Notes under the pieces: model-generated
Database searches by the model: none
What the model was told of the DNA's origin: nothing
What the model saw: only the letters and a program-made list of their open reading frames with translations
Made by a program: the position numbers and the translations under genes
Part shown: in pieces, positions 12,660 through 23,974 of the stretch
Position numbering within the stretch: position 1 is the stretch's first letter
Layout: every line of letters begins with the position of its first letter
Assembly (NCBI GenBank): GCA_021014325.1
Contig: JAJGQC010000046.1
Location: 1 to 64,000, forward strand
From: Plazaster borealis
Lineage: Eukaryota > Echinodermata > Asteroidea > Forcipulatida > Labidiasteridae
DNA length: 64,000 bases
Direction: 5' to 3'

Positions 12660-12859
12660 ACGCAGAGACACGGCCAGAGATCTGAGTGATGCTATGGATG
12701 ATCATAATGACATGATGGACATACTGCTGGAGAAATCCAAAACCATTGAAGATAGTCTGAATAAGATTGCTAGTGCCACCTCCAACGACCTTCTAGTCAA
12801 GTTCACAAGAAGGGAGGAAAGAGCCCTGAGGGACTCATTTTCTTGCTGCATATGTAAAG
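12660..12859 (+). CDS. Transposon + strand gene, exon 5 (start of RING/U-box-like domain)
   Basis: Acceptor TATTTTCAG, donor AAAG/GTTGGC. The frame reads a helical, acidic stretch (DLSDAMDDHNDMMDILLEKS, likely coiled coil), a linker, and then FSCCICKG at the 3' end. The CxxC of FSCCICKG is the first ligand pair of a RING or U-box-like zinc domain, completed by the next exon. RING-type domains usually recruit ubiquitin-conjugating enzymes. Here that is an inference from cysteine spacing. Confidence 0.6.
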
Positions 12860-13774
12860 GTTGGCAAATGCAGTTAAAGTGGCTATGTCTTTCAGGTAGC
12901 TATAGTTTCAGTCCTTTTGCTGTACATGAAAAGAATAAATCTCAGCAGGCACGGATCCAGAGGGAGACACCAAGGGGTGTGCCCCCCTATTTTTCATGCT
13001 CGTGTATAAAATTTCCCTTGTTTTACCATTGGCGCCCCCATTTACCAATGCCACCCACCCCCTTTCCAATGCTCCTGGGTCCACGCCTGCTCACCTAGTT
13101 ATTGCCCGTGCATGTACGCAGCTGGCAATCATAAAGAGACTGCCTATTGTGTGGTGAGGGTTTGGGCAGCACACGCGTGCAATAACTTGGCGATGATGAC
13201 ATAGCCCCTTTAAGGGTAGACTTATTGAAAGCCTAATTATATATACAAAAAAATTGCATACCACATACTTTTGACAAGCCTGGTACCAGATCATAAATGG
13301 GCAAAATAGTTTACATTGAAATAAACAGTTAATACATGTATTGGTATTTAGTATGGTATCAATTACGTTTAGCGTTCATATTTATGGTTTAGTAATAATA
13401 TGCCAGCCCCCATGTCTATTCCTCCCCCCCAGTGTTTTTTCCCAAAAAAGTAGTGATTAGCCTTGAAAAGTTCAGGGATAGACCTGTATCGTGCTGCCAC
13501 CATCTTGGTCATGCTGCATGTATTCATAAACAGTAATGAATACTATTTTCCATTGTACACAAAGAAACCAGACTATTTTTATTCTAGCCTCGGTTTGGTC
13601 ACAATGGTTTGAATGGGAAAAATTCAGCATGCTAGCAGGCTGGAATCTAATGACAGACAGTACCAAGATAAAACATATCTTCGTTGTGCCATCAGTACCA
13701 AGCTTCCCCTTGTTAGCCAGTTTGTAAAATTTTGTTTTGATAATTATTTTCTAACTCAACGTTCTTTTACACAG

Positions 13775-13937
13775 GGCCAATAAAGAAGCCCATGTTTGCA
13801 GCTTGCTGCAGGTCTCTGCTTGCATGCCAGGCAGCCACTGCCCCAAGTGCAGGGCCGAGACAGGGGAGCGAGACAGTATATTGGCTACTGGATTGGAGGA
13901 GGCACTCAAAGCTATTGCAAGCATCATAGCTGAGTAA
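13775..13937 (+). pseudogene. Transposon + strand gene, last exon, RING/U-box-like end (frame broken)
   Basis: After a TTACACAG acceptor the frame continues from exon 5 as PIKKPMFAACCRSLLACQ, supplying the next cysteine ligands. The final ligand pair and C-terminus (HCPKCRAETG, then LATGLEEALKAIASIIAE and stop TAA at 13937) are in a different frame, so one indel separates them. The order CxxC, CC, C, CxxC followed by a short C-terminal helix matches a RING/U-box-like module. Confidence 0.6.
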
Positions 13938-15985
13938 CATTAAAGTGGGCACTGAGTGACACAACATTTTACAAGAGTTGTAATACTTAAATTAAAATCT
14001 TGTTAGCGGCCATCTTTAAATTCCTACAACTTTTTTGTAATTTTGTCCAAATTGCGTAATGCACCAAATACAGCTTCACAGCAACAGACAACTCCATGCT
14101 CCCCTCACAATTTCTTATTTCAAAATTTGATTAGTGAATCAATATTTATGTAAATGTAGATGTTAAGTTGTTCAGTGATTTTTTACATATATTGGGAATA
14201 TGTAATATAGCACTGTCATTATTTGCAAGGGTTTTTCATGCGATGCCCCACTTAAAAAAAAAAAAAACGAAAGTAGTTTACTAGTTTCTCATCAGTGCTG
14301 AATGTGATTTTTTGCCCTGCACCAAATTTGTTTTAGTAATACCAGAATTTTCATTATTTTGCAATAAAAATTTAAAAATCTAATGGAAACTACTCTAGAC
14401 ACAAACAGCAAAAAAAAAAAAAAAAAAATCTACATTAAAATAAGCTGTTTTAAGGAGAACATAGGCCTATCGTTCCCAAATAATAATAAACCAGTTTCAA
14501 AAACGGCATTTTGTTTATGTGTAAAGGATTTCCTTGATGAGAAAAAATGAATATTGAACAGTGCAAAAAAAAAACCATCCAAATTTGACAATTGGCTGAC
14601 AAGAAACCAGTCATCTACTTTTACTGACCTAAATTAATGAGCATATCAGTGAACAAATTGTAAGCAACTCTCAGTGAAGTTGACTGGAGTGTGTAAAGTA
14701 CATGTACCTCTTTAAAATTCCCTACAGTATTCCATCCGGTGTAAAACCAAATTAAAGAGTAGGAACAAAATTACTGTTGTGTTGTCCTGGAAATAGGCAT
14801 TTTTAAGGTTTTAATAGTAGTTACAGAAGCAGAGATGTAAGAAAGTAATACAACAACCAGGTTTCTCATGATTGGATCTCCAATTATACCTGTATTGGTA
14901 TACTCATAGTACTGGCTGGAGACATTTTTTCACTGAAACTTTTGATATATTTGTACTGTTCAACATCACCTCACACATAACTTCACTCGGGCAAAACACT
15001 GCCACCGGAACTTGTACTTTTTTAAGTTGAGGTATGTGGCCCCTAATTTTGTTTATTTCAGTTCAAGCTTGCACCTCTTCAATATTTGTATTCAAAAGAG
15101 AAAAAAGAAAATATTAAAAACTCAGCCAATCTATTGCAGAAATGTTCTTACAGGGCAGCGCATGACTAATACACACATTACCTTAAGTAAGAATTGTCCC
15201 AGCCCGCTCACTGAGTGCCTCCAAGTGGTCTTAATCTTTACTTAAATACGAGTTGGCCAAACAGCTTAGCAATTACAAGGGGAACCACTCCTAAAAACTT
15301 CACACAATGAAGGAGACAACTAATAATTACCTTGATTACGTGACTTACTTCTAGATTGTTTTATTTGGTTTACAATTGGAGTTACAAAATTGTGTTACAA
15401 AGTTGTGTTACAAAACTGAACGTTATCAAAATATAATTTCCTATTATGATGAAAATAATAGAGCAGTTAATATTTGATCTGATTTGATGGTGGTAAGATC
15501 CAGGGATCATGTGTTTCTAGGACATAGTGTTGTTTTGTAATGACCCTTTATGCTTTCAACACAAAGTGTTCTTCCTTAAAGGGGCTTTGTCATCACGGTC
15601 ATAGCTCAGACAAACCCATCAACTGCAAAATAACACCCTACTGTGGCTGAAAAAACTAGGTTGCGTGCAGTCGCACGCCCATACCAGCAGCATAGCGGTC
15701 ATGTAATGTGAATGTGACGACACGACCCTTTTCGCAAAGAAAAAAATAATTTAATTTAAATCACAGTGTTTCTTCAACAGTAAGGATTCATTATGTTAAG
15801 ATTTTAATCTGTAATTTTTGTTCAAAAAAGTGATTTTGTTACAACTGGAATAAAACTTGATAAGATGTTCACAAAAGACCAGACTCAGCGGGTGCTTTTC
15901 TTGGAAAGTGTTTGGACAATTTATTTCATTTTCAAACCGATTCATTCATGTTGTTCAAGTTTTTGGGCAGCATTTTTGATAAGTT
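13938..15985. other. Non-coding gap between the convergent transposon genes
   Basis: AT-rich with several A-runs (around 14253, 14411 and 14563). AATAAA-type signals near 14362 could serve polyadenylation of the + strand gene. No conserved exon is seen on either strand. Confidence 0.4.
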
Positions 15986-16279
15986 TTCACCATGGTTTAT
16001 AACAATTAGATGTAAACCATGTTTTGAAATGCTTAAATTTTCATAGTTTATATACCATAATTTATAAACCATGTTGTTTCAATTTTCATTGTTTATAGAC
16101 CATGTTTTAAAATACTTCAATTTTCATGGTTTAAAAACATTGGTTCAAAACCATGATTTTTAAGTGTTGTGGATTCATATAAACCATAAGCACAAAACAT
16201 TACTGGTATGTAAACCATAAAAAAGGATGTTGGCAATACTTTCTATGGTTTACATGTAATTGTTATAAATCATGGTGAA
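15986..16279. mobile_element. Foldback MITE, family B
   Basis: The left end TTCACCATGGTTTATAACAA and the reverse complement of the right end agree over about 35 bases with two or three mismatches. The interior repeats the motif AAACCATG/CATGGTTT many times in both orientations. Length 294 bp, no coding. It sits just downstream of the integrase gene's last exon. Confidence 0.85.
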
Positions 16280-16409
16280 CACATGTAAAAGAAATGCACT
16301 AAACAATAAATTGACAAATTGAGCCCCATAATACAGCTAACAGCTAACAAATACAGATGAAGATGCCTGTTAGTTGTTTTACCTCCCAAGACATCCAACA
16401 GTTGCTTTG

Positions 16410-16717
16410 TCATGCTACAAATCGACGAGTGATGTCTATTAGCCTCAGTAAAGCATCCTGCAGAGGTACAAAATCTTGATGAACTGCACGATTCACCAAA
16501 TGGTGCAGGTCAGGGAGTTCTCTCTGCACTTCCAACTGACAGCCATTCATTTCCTCTTCTGTTGAGAATGGGTCCTGTCCACAGTTGGAGCAAGTTGTGA
16601 GGGTTGAACCCAGGTCTCGCAGATACCAGTCTGCTGCTAAATGTGCGGTTGGGAAATGCTCTGCTGTCACAGGTGCTGTCATGCTCTGTTGTGCGAGTCT
16701 GTTTGGTATGCCTCTAC
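16410..16717 (-). CDS. Integrase-like transposase, last exon
   Basis: On the - strand, acceptor GCATTAG is followed by GRGIPNRLAQQS and about 90 further codons to the TGA at 16412-16410. The join to the upstream exon (ending ATACCAG) restores IPGRGIP in phase. This is the C-terminal region of a eukaryotic integrase-type transposase family that I recognise by the HRIPG-RGIPN junction and the preceding DDE segments. It holds CSNCGQDPF and a leucine-rich helical tail, and the frame is open throughout. Confidence 0.65.
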
Positions 16718-17598
16718 CTAATGCAATAAAACAGGCACTATTATTTTTAGTATTGCTTTTAAAAATCAGACACGGCCGTATAAAGTACACGGCCGTATAA
16801 TAATAACATTTTAATCCCATGGACAATGGTGTTCATTTGATGTTTGCAGTAAATTCCACGATGACTTGATACTGACAATTATTTTGTTAAAAACGAGTGA
16901 CCACTATGGATGCATCTAAAAATAAAACCATGGAAATTCAGTCAACTTGATGGCATGCACATGCACCCCACACAAGTAACCCTCATCCATGAAGAGGAAA
17001 CATAAAACCACATTAACAATATAATGAATAATTTTACAAATTTTCAAATTTAAGGAAAATGGTAGATTGCTACCTATCCTCAACTTCCATTGGCTCTCCC
17101 CTATCAATAGTACATGTTGAGTAATATGGCATTTTTTGTTATAATCGTGGTTTGTTTGAACATTGAAAGGCATAGAACTTCTTAGCAGAATGTTACAAAT
17201 TTAACATGTACCAAAAGGTCAACTACTTTTACCAAGATGCAGATAACTTTAGTTGAACCATTGTGTGAACAGCATTGAGGCAATCAGGAAGTCAATATAC
17301 CCAGCTGTGTGTATCTTTTTAATAGTGTTTTTAGGCATTCCTATATCCTCTTCACATGATTCTTAGATAATGAAAGTATAAAAAGCATTACATGCAGAAA
17401 TTAGAGTCTAGCATTCTCCTGAAGACGATCAATCAGAGAATACTGCTAAAAACGTTGACTTGAAACCAAGGGTTGTTTTCAGAACCACCTCAACTCACAG
17501 AAAAATTATCACTACATAGTGCTACTGCAAACCTTACCAGATCGTATTTCCACCATGCAAAGTTTCAAATCGTACTTACAAGTAATTATTTGACTGAC

Positions 17599-17797
17599 CT
17601 GGTATACGGTGAGCATGCCAAGAGGCTACTACCCTGCCAATACCAATTTAGTTGCAAGCAGAGGGTGGAGACGCAAAACTTCACAGTGGATAATCCATAT
17701 CTAACTTGTCTGCATCTGTGAGCTGTACTAGGGCACCTTTGATTGGGTAATTTACTCGCTGGTTGATTTCTGGCCACATGCGTGCAATCTTATGATT
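17599..17797 (-). pseudogene. Integrase-like transposase, exon with the catalytic Glu region (frame broken)
   Basis: The - strand acceptor TTTGCAG precedes NHKIARMWPEINQRVNYPIK. The glutamate in WPEIN is the likely third acidic residue of the DDE triad. The frame then breaks twice: KFCVSTLCL lies in one alternative frame and VVASWHAHRIPG in another before the AG/GTCAGT donor. The family normally reads KFCVSW followed by a WNAHRIPG-like segment, so the order is preserved despite the breaks. Confidence 0.65.
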
Positions 17798-18249
17798 CTG
17801 CAAAGGACACAACAAACCACTTTAATTATACCAGTTTAAAATATACTGCGATTCAAGATCATACCCTTTTAAGGTTAAACAAAAAAGGCTATGAAAAGAA
17901 TTGGGATTTATAAATTTTGGGGGGTATATGTGTTTATGTGATGGTCCCCTGTTTTCTCCTGTTACATGTAATCATAGTGTAATCATACATGTATGTACTT
18001 TCAATTTATGGCCATGAAGATTTACACATATTACATGACACAGAAAAATTTAAGTTCCGTTGGTTTTGTGATTTCTTTGTTCAGGAGATTTGTTATAATA
18101 CTTATGCAAAAAATCTTCAATAAATATTGATGTGTTGCAATATCTTTATTTAGAGTTCTTTATAACAAGTTCTTTATAACAAAAAAAAACACGATAGTAG
18201 TAAACACAGAAATAGGATTATTCATTATTTACCTTTTTTAAGGGGAAGG

Positions 18250-18900
18250 AATTCCAGAACACACACACACACACACATGTTTGTAAATCCCGCTTACCGA
18301 GGACTTCTCTTTGTTCTCCCATTGTTTGGACATAAGTTTTTTTCCGCGACGTCCCCATTGGGTTTGTACACGAAAACGAAGCGAGGACGTCCTCGCTCTG
18401 TCAAACACCCGGATCCCTTTTTATAAAGTCCCCGGTTTCAATGGAAAGACACGCTCACACACCTGTATGTGTAAGGTGTGAAACGAGGACTTCTCTTTGT
18501 TCTACCATTTTTTGGAAATAGTTTTTTTTTCAGCGACGTCCCCATTGGTTTTTTACACAAAATCAAATCGAGTAAGTACTCGGTTCTCCTTTTTACCAGA
18601 TCCGTTTTGTTAAAGTCCTCGGTTTGAATGCGTAGACATACCCACACACACACGTTTGTGAATCCAGTAAATCGAGGACTTCTCTTTGTTCTCCCATTTT
18701 GTTTGGACTTATTTTTTTTTAGCGACGTCCCCATAGGTTTTGTACACGAAAGCGAAGCGAGGACGTCCTCTTTCTGTCAAACAACAGGATCCCTTTTATT
18801 AAAGTCCTCGGTTTCAATGGGTAGACACGCTCACACACACATGTATGTGTAAGGTGTGAAGCGAGGACTTCTCTTTGTTCTCCCATTGTTTGGACATGAT
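18250..18900. repeat. Satellite-like tandem repeat, about 188 bp period, 3.4 units
   Basis: The marker CGAGGACTTCTCTTTGTTCT recurs at 18299, 18484, 18673 and 18862. Each unit also carries a GCGACGTCCCCAT segment, a GTACACGAAA segment, GGATCC-like and AAAGTCC segments, and an ACACAC/CACACA microsatellite. It lies in an intron of the integrase-like gene. Confidence 0.9.
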
Positions 18901-19034
18901 CAGCAATTGGGGACCTTTCAAAACTGGGGACCCTAATGTCCTCTATTTTTCAAAGTCCCCAATTGAATGCAGAAAAAACTCACACACGCATACCCACACC
19001 CGCACGCAACACAACAAAGAATAAAAATGTGCAT

Positions 19035-19184
19035 ACTCTTGTAGACTTTGTTTGGATGTATGGCTGCCGGCTGCAATTGAATCGGAATTCGGCGTTCTTC
19101 TCTTGCATAATACAAAGTCAAAAGAACACGGTCCCATGGTCTACACGAACTTGATCCCACATTCCATTCCCCAGTACAGCTGAC
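19035..19184 (-). pseudogene. Integrase-like transposase, exon with the VDHG motif (frame broken)
   Basis: The - strand acceptor TTAACAG precedes AVLGNGMWDQVRVDHG. The aspartate of VDHG is the likely second acidic residue of the DDE triad. The frame stops four codons later, and the plausible continuation (LLTLYYAREERRIP) is in another frame. The donor is unclear, so the 3' boundary is approximate. Confidence 0.55.
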
Positions 19185-20693
19185 CTGTTAATGATTACAA
19201 CATCTTCATCAGTCATATTTCAGCTACATTGTTGCAAGAGATTTTATTTCCCAATAGAATATTAAAGCAGATGATGAATTGGAGGAGGGTCATTATTAGA
19301 TCTTAATGTAATCATTGTGCCCCCAGCCGTTCTCAGGCATTTTTTTAAATTTGCCACAAATGTCCTTTTGGGGCGTTTTTAAAAATGTTTTTCACATAGT
19401 TTCCGTATTTTGACCTAATGCTACACAATTTTTCAAACTTATTTAATTTGACATATCAAAAACTTTAAATTATATTTAACTACTTGGGTCACCATTTGGG
19501 GCGCTATAACTCTTGATTTATCCCATTTTTGGGAAAACTTGTAATTTTGAGTTGTTTTCACTTAGAAATCAATATTACCGCCAATTTTTGGAGCCCAAGA
19601 TGCAAATACGAGTCCTATTCGATGATTTTACAATATTTCTTGGCCTGAAAAATTGGCATACAGCTTGGTAAAAATATTCCATTGATAAAAAAAATTAAAG
19701 TTTGAACCCAAAATTGCCGCCAAACTTGGCCGCCATTTTGATTTCCAAAATGTAATTAAAACTATCACGTGACACACCAACAAACTTTTTTCGGGCGTGA
19801 TAAACCAAAACAAGTGGAAATTTGGTTGAAAAAGACAAAAAAAAAACACTAAAAAACCCTGAAAAACTCAAAAACCAAGGACAAACAATCGGTTGCCAAG
19901 GCAACAGCTTAAACCTGGCAATAACCATGTTTTGGGAATATGACTCTAGATAAATTTAGGGGAATAGTCAGAGAATTTCGTTGTGATCGGATGTAGCGTT
20001 TAAAACAGTTATGGGGACAAATTTGGTAGGGGGCACATTGTGCCCCTAATCCGGTCCTGATAGGGTTAATTTATAACCTTTCAGCTAGCAGGCTCATCTG
20101 TTGGTATATTGACAATGATGAATACAACTGATACACTTTTTCAAAGAGTCAATAGGGTCAAGAGATATGGGATAACTGCCCAACAAGTACAAACAAAAGA
20201 AAAACAAAAGAGGGGCAATAGGGGTCCAAGATTGGATGTAAAAACACACTTGGGTGTTTGGGAAAGGAGGGTCCACCCATGAATATAAGGAATTTTGTTC
20301 CAGCAAGACAGTTTTGGCACATTGTTGAAAGTGGTGACCCAAATGTCAGATCAAGCCCAACAGAGTTAATTTAAGAAAGTGGGCACTTAGTCTAATGCTT
20401 TGAAAATGGAAGTATTTCCTAATAAGACCAATGCAAAATAATTGATGCATCTTTGTTCTTGGCGCATTATTTACTGCATGTCTTCATTCAATAGACTTGG
20501 TTCCGGTGGCAAATAATTTTAGGTTGGTGGTCTAGTGTTTGTTTTCGACATGGTTAGCTTTCTTGAACAAAGTAAACTTATGACGTATACAATTTGATGT
20601 GTTTGAAACAAATCCATTTACTAGCACAGTTAAAGGAAAAACAAACAAACAAACAAACACATGACTCATAAATACTGTGTACAAGTTTCTTAC
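19185..20693. other. Gap in the integrase-like gene; first DDE aspartate exon not found
   Basis: Between the VDHG exon and the GRKMMTG exon, the family should have a segment carrying the first catalytic aspartate. I could not find it on the - strand here. The interval is low-complexity and AT-rich, with a GGGGGCACATTGTGCCCC palindrome near 20032. The exon appears deleted or unrecognisably diverged. Confidence 0.45.
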
Positions 20694-20822
20694 TTGTAGT
20701 CTAGCATGATGGTAGGGTAGATGAGTTTCTCTTAAAACCTTGCCTACACGTGCCTCAGCTACCTTCATACCTTGTGTAGCTAGGAACCCTGTCATCATTT
20801 TCCGTCCATATGAGGGGCCGTT
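20694..20822 (-). CDS. Integrase-like transposase, exon 2
   Basis: Exactly 43 codons between a TTATTCAG acceptor and a GTAAGA donor on the - strand, open throughout: NGPSYGRKMMTGFLATQG, then VAEARVGKVLRETHLPYHHA. The GRKMMTG and RVGKVLR motifs belong to the HTH-like region upstream of the rve/DDE core in a eukaryotic integrase-type transposase family. The clean phase 0 fit to exon 1 supports the gene model. Confidence 0.7.
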
Positions 20823-21081
20823 CTGAATAAATAAAAGTACATGGATTTAGAAACATTTAAATAAGGTGCTATGGAAAACATCCCTACCTCTTCCCCACTT
20901 GTATTTTCCAATAAAATAAGATCATGATATCAATTAAAGTATTGCTGTGTGTGTGGTGTCTCATCCAGTCATTGTTACTCATTCCGTTTACATCCTGACT
21001 GAAGGACAATGCCAAGTACCGAAATGCTAGAAGTAGTTCTAAGAAGAAGTTGTCTAATAAACACCTTCAAAGTCTCATGCG

Positions 21082-21254
21082 CCATCTTGTTCACAGGGCA
21101 GATTTGTTTATTTCAAACACGCATGCTGTCTGCGACTTGGCATTCGGACCTCATGACGCACGCAGCCGTCTGAAGGGTGCATGAAGTTCGAACAGCGGGT
21201 CACACACAGCAATGCGTGTTCAAAATAAACAAATCTGCCCTGTGAACAAGATGG
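21082..21254. mobile_element. Short foldback element, 173 bp
   Basis: CCATCTTGTTCACAGGGCAG starts the left arm, and its reverse complement ends the right arm. The arms agree over about 48 bases with two differences. Only about 75 bases separate the arms, so the whole unit would fold into one long hairpin. Confidence 0.9.
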
Positions 21255-22083
21255 TACGTAACTTCATGCCCATAGATTGATGCAGGCCGTGATTTGTGAA
21301 AGTGTTTGTTTGAACCCACTTGTTTTAACATTAGTTTTGCATTGCTTAATTTTCTGTGTTTAATGCACATAGAGGCTCCTGCATTATGCACTATTGTCTC
21401 GTATTAACATTAGGCTATATTAATCTAAATAAACTATGACAGTTGGCCTTAGGTTTCTAACGTCACCTCCAAAAAGTCCAATTGATCATGTCTATGACGG
21501 ACCACGACTAAATTCGCAAGTAGGCCTACCTGTCCTAGTCAGTAGTACCAATATTACTAACATTACTGTTATTTATAGTAACGATAGGGGCCTATTATGA
21601 GTCGTGACTATCGTTACAGTCCTTAACCATCCCCATGCTAACCATGGTAATGGTTAACGCCTAACATACCTACGCAAGTACAAGTAAGTAGGCCTATAAA
21701 TGGGCAGACGGGACTACTGACTGTAATAGCCTGTAGAATTGAAGTAGAGGCCTATCTTTTTACTTTAACCGTTTCTCTTTGCTCTCACATACTTAGGCCA
21801 TAAAACGTCACTCACACAGACGGTGTCAGCTTCGGTAACATAGGTAACGATTATTACATAATATACTATAGGCTGGGCCTACACATGACATAGGGCCTAC
21901 TTAAGTAATACTCTGCCAGGCTTTGGCTTTAATCTTTTACTTTTACTTTTGGCACCTTATCCACCTGGCTGTTGACGTCACTTTCGCACCACATCCCAGT
22001 TTAGCCCAAATTGGGCTGTTAAAGGATTATTATACCGTGATTATATCAAGTGCCAACTGACCAAGTACCGAGGGCCTACGTAC

Positions 22084-22298
22084 CTGTTCTACAGCACTAT
22101 CAACAGCTGCACGCAGATCCTGATCAGTGACTGGTGGTGGCCTCCTATCCTGTGATGCAGACAGAATCTGCGTACAGACCTCTCTGAAAGACCACGCGTA
22201 CCCTCTCCATTTGTTCTATGGTACTTTTTCAAGGATTCTGCAACTTAATTGTTGGTTAACCCGTTCTCTTTCAGTCGTACAATCTCATCCAACTCCAT
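22084..22298 (-). pseudogene. Integrase-like transposase, exon 1 with HTH domain (frame broken)
   Basis: The - strand ATG at 22298 reads MELDEIVRLKENGLTNN, an in-frame TAA, then VAESLKKYHRTNGEGTRG and LSERSVRRFC. This is a helix-turn-helix module of the type found at the N-terminus of integrase-like transposases. The last part (RRPPPVTDQDLRAAVDSAVE) is in another frame and ends at an ACAG/GTACGT donor. One stop and one frame change make it non-functional as read. It lies just inside the right arm, mirroring exon 1 of the + strand gene at the left arm. Confidence 0.65.
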
Positions 22299-22611
22299 CA
22301 CTCATAATTATATCAACACTGTCACCGACACTAGTTGACTAGTGTCAGTGTCAACAACGTACGTGACCCGTGACCCGTGACCCTAACTGCAATACACCGG
22401 ATGTGTTATGCGTTGCAATGCATTATGGGAAAGTTTGTAGTTTAAATTATACACCGTCTCATCTCATGATGAAATAAAAGTTACAATATTGCTGTTGCAA
22501 ACGTCTAAGAAACCAAAACAAAGCATTGTGTATTCACCTGACAATCACAACCCGCAAAAATCTTTACAAAAAGGCAAAACAATGGCGCATAGGGTAAATG
22601 TTTCAACTGCA

Positions 22612-23137
22612 CGAAATTTCGAACGAACTCGGCTGCACTCGGGTATCGCTGGGCTTAAACTGGTAAAGGGTTTCGTTTTCCTTTTCCTGTTGTTGGCAAA
22701 AAGTTTGGTGATAGGTTTTAGTTGTTCGTGTTTCTGTTATGACAGAAAAGCAAAGAAATATATACAATGTTCTGTCACTTGTCTCAGTTGAATAAGGAGA
22801 AACAAATACAGGTGTGCTGCTTTCATTTCTATATTTAAAGCTGATTACTCAAAAGAAAGAAAACAAATCGGCTTTTCGGCTTACGCACAAAACAGGAATA
22901 CGGTAGTGGATACCTTCTCCTTTTTCTTAATACAAATTCAGAAACGGTGAGAGGTGAAGGTTTCGTTTCTTCTTTGTCTTTTTCTTAATAAGGAGTCAAA
23001 AACAATAAAAAGGTAAGAAAGGTTTACTTTCCTCTTCATTATAATGGAGTTAAAATAGTAAAACAATATGAGGGTTTTGGGGTTTTTCATTTTAAAACGG
23101 TAAATGGTGAAGAGTTCGGTTTTCTTTTTCCTTTTTA
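22612..23137 (-). repeat. Right inverted arm of the large transposon
   Basis: Reverse-complement partner of 7847-8384. The inner edge carries CACTCGGGTATCGCTGGG, and the outer edge carries GAGTTCGGTTTTC. Length is nearly equal to the left arm, with only small indels, such as the collapsed A-run that is longer on the left. It ends about 100 bp before the Ig exon of Tie-like copy 1. Confidence 0.9.
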
Positions 23138-23244
23138 CCCCTACCTGGGGTAGGGTAAACTATCGTTTGCAAGGGCAAGCAATCCTTTGCCCAAAGTTCG
23201 TTAAATCAAAATGAATATCACCGTTGGATAATGTTTCTCTACAG

Positions 23245-23493
23245 CTGTCCTTCAGCCGACGATCTTGAGTAGAACGATTAACAAAGGAGACTCTGTGACT
23301 ATGGAGGTTGGCAGTTCAACGGGTCAATCCAATGATACCCGCTGGAGGAAAGACGCTAAATCATTAACGACAAGTGGTGGCTTGACTTATACTATCGACA
23401 ATGCAAAACCAAACCATGGTGGTGTGTACGAGTGTCATTTCAAGCATCACCGTGCATATGGAGGACAGGCGATCATGATGCTTAAAGTCAGAG
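23245..23493 (+). CDS. Tie-like receptor copy 1, Ig-like domain exon
   Basis: 83 codons, phase 1 at both ends, acceptor TCTCTACAG, donor AGAG/GTGAGA. It reads AVLQPTILSRTINKGDSVTM, then TRWRK, then HGGVYECHFKHH, ending MMLKVRG. The GVYECH signature is the F-strand cysteine motif of Ig domains. The L-P-T-TVxxGDxV start and LxVRG end parallel the second Ig domain of vertebrate Tie2. Its paralogue at 47299-47553 has the same phases. No frame break. An Ig-EGF junction immediately downstream matches Tie domain order. Confidence 0.85.
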
Positions 23494-23836
23494 GTGAGAA
23501 TTAACCATATGTTATTTTGGCAATAAGTCAAACATCAACGTCAGTTCGACAAGTTACAGAGGAAGATTTGAAACTATTGCTTGGCAAAAAGATTACTTTG
23601 AAATGTCTACGTTGATACATTCGTACTACTTTTCCATCTTTCTATATTCATGAAGGCACACATGCACTTGTCGCTTATATAATATCAGTCAACCAACTCA
23701 TTTGTGGGCATTCCCTGGTTTAAGGAATGGGTTTAATTTGATCAAACTTTTTGTCAATGTGCATTTTTGTTGGAATAATGTCAACTTGTTATCGTGCTTT
23801 TTCTGCCATTATAAAATGGCTTCCCTCTTTTCATAG

Positions 23837-23974
23837 GATGCCTAAAGAACAAGTGGGGTATAGGAACTAAATGCAATAAAGAATGCTCCATCTGTATTAA
23901 CGGCGGAGTTTGTGATGACGTCAGTGGTGTATGTATTTGTGGCCCAGGTTTCAGCGGCACCTTCTGTGAGATAT
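23837..23974 (+). CDS. Tie-like receptor copy 1, EGF-like exon 1
   Basis: 46 codons, phase 1 on both sides (acceptor TTCATAG, donor ATAT/GTGAGT), open throughout. The cysteine pattern GTKCNKECSICINGGVCDD then CICGPGFSGTFC is that of the first Tie EGF-like repeat, which in vertebrates reads a similar CTACMNNGVC and CICPPGF. Same length as its paralogue at 58532-58669. Confidence 0.88.

Larger units (their letters stand above)
7485..23140. mobile_element. Putative large DNA transposon with long inverted arms and two convergent genes
   Basis: Inverted arms of about 0.53 kb (7847-8384 and 22612-23137) enclose 14.2 kb holding two convergent intron-containing genes. One carries an integrase-type DDE core (- strand). 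The other ends in a RING/U-box-like zinc domain (+ strand). The block lies in the intron between the N-terminal domain exon (4593-4864) and Ig exon (23245-23493) of Tie-like copy 1, and its right arm stops about 100 bp before the Ig exon. Both genes have frame breaks, so this copy looks inactive. The exact termini and target duplication could not be fixed, because the left arm runs into a 58 bp tandem array. The integrase resembles eukaryotic integrase-like transposases; whether it belongs to IS3EU, Ginger or an unnamed group is not settled. Confidence 0.65.
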
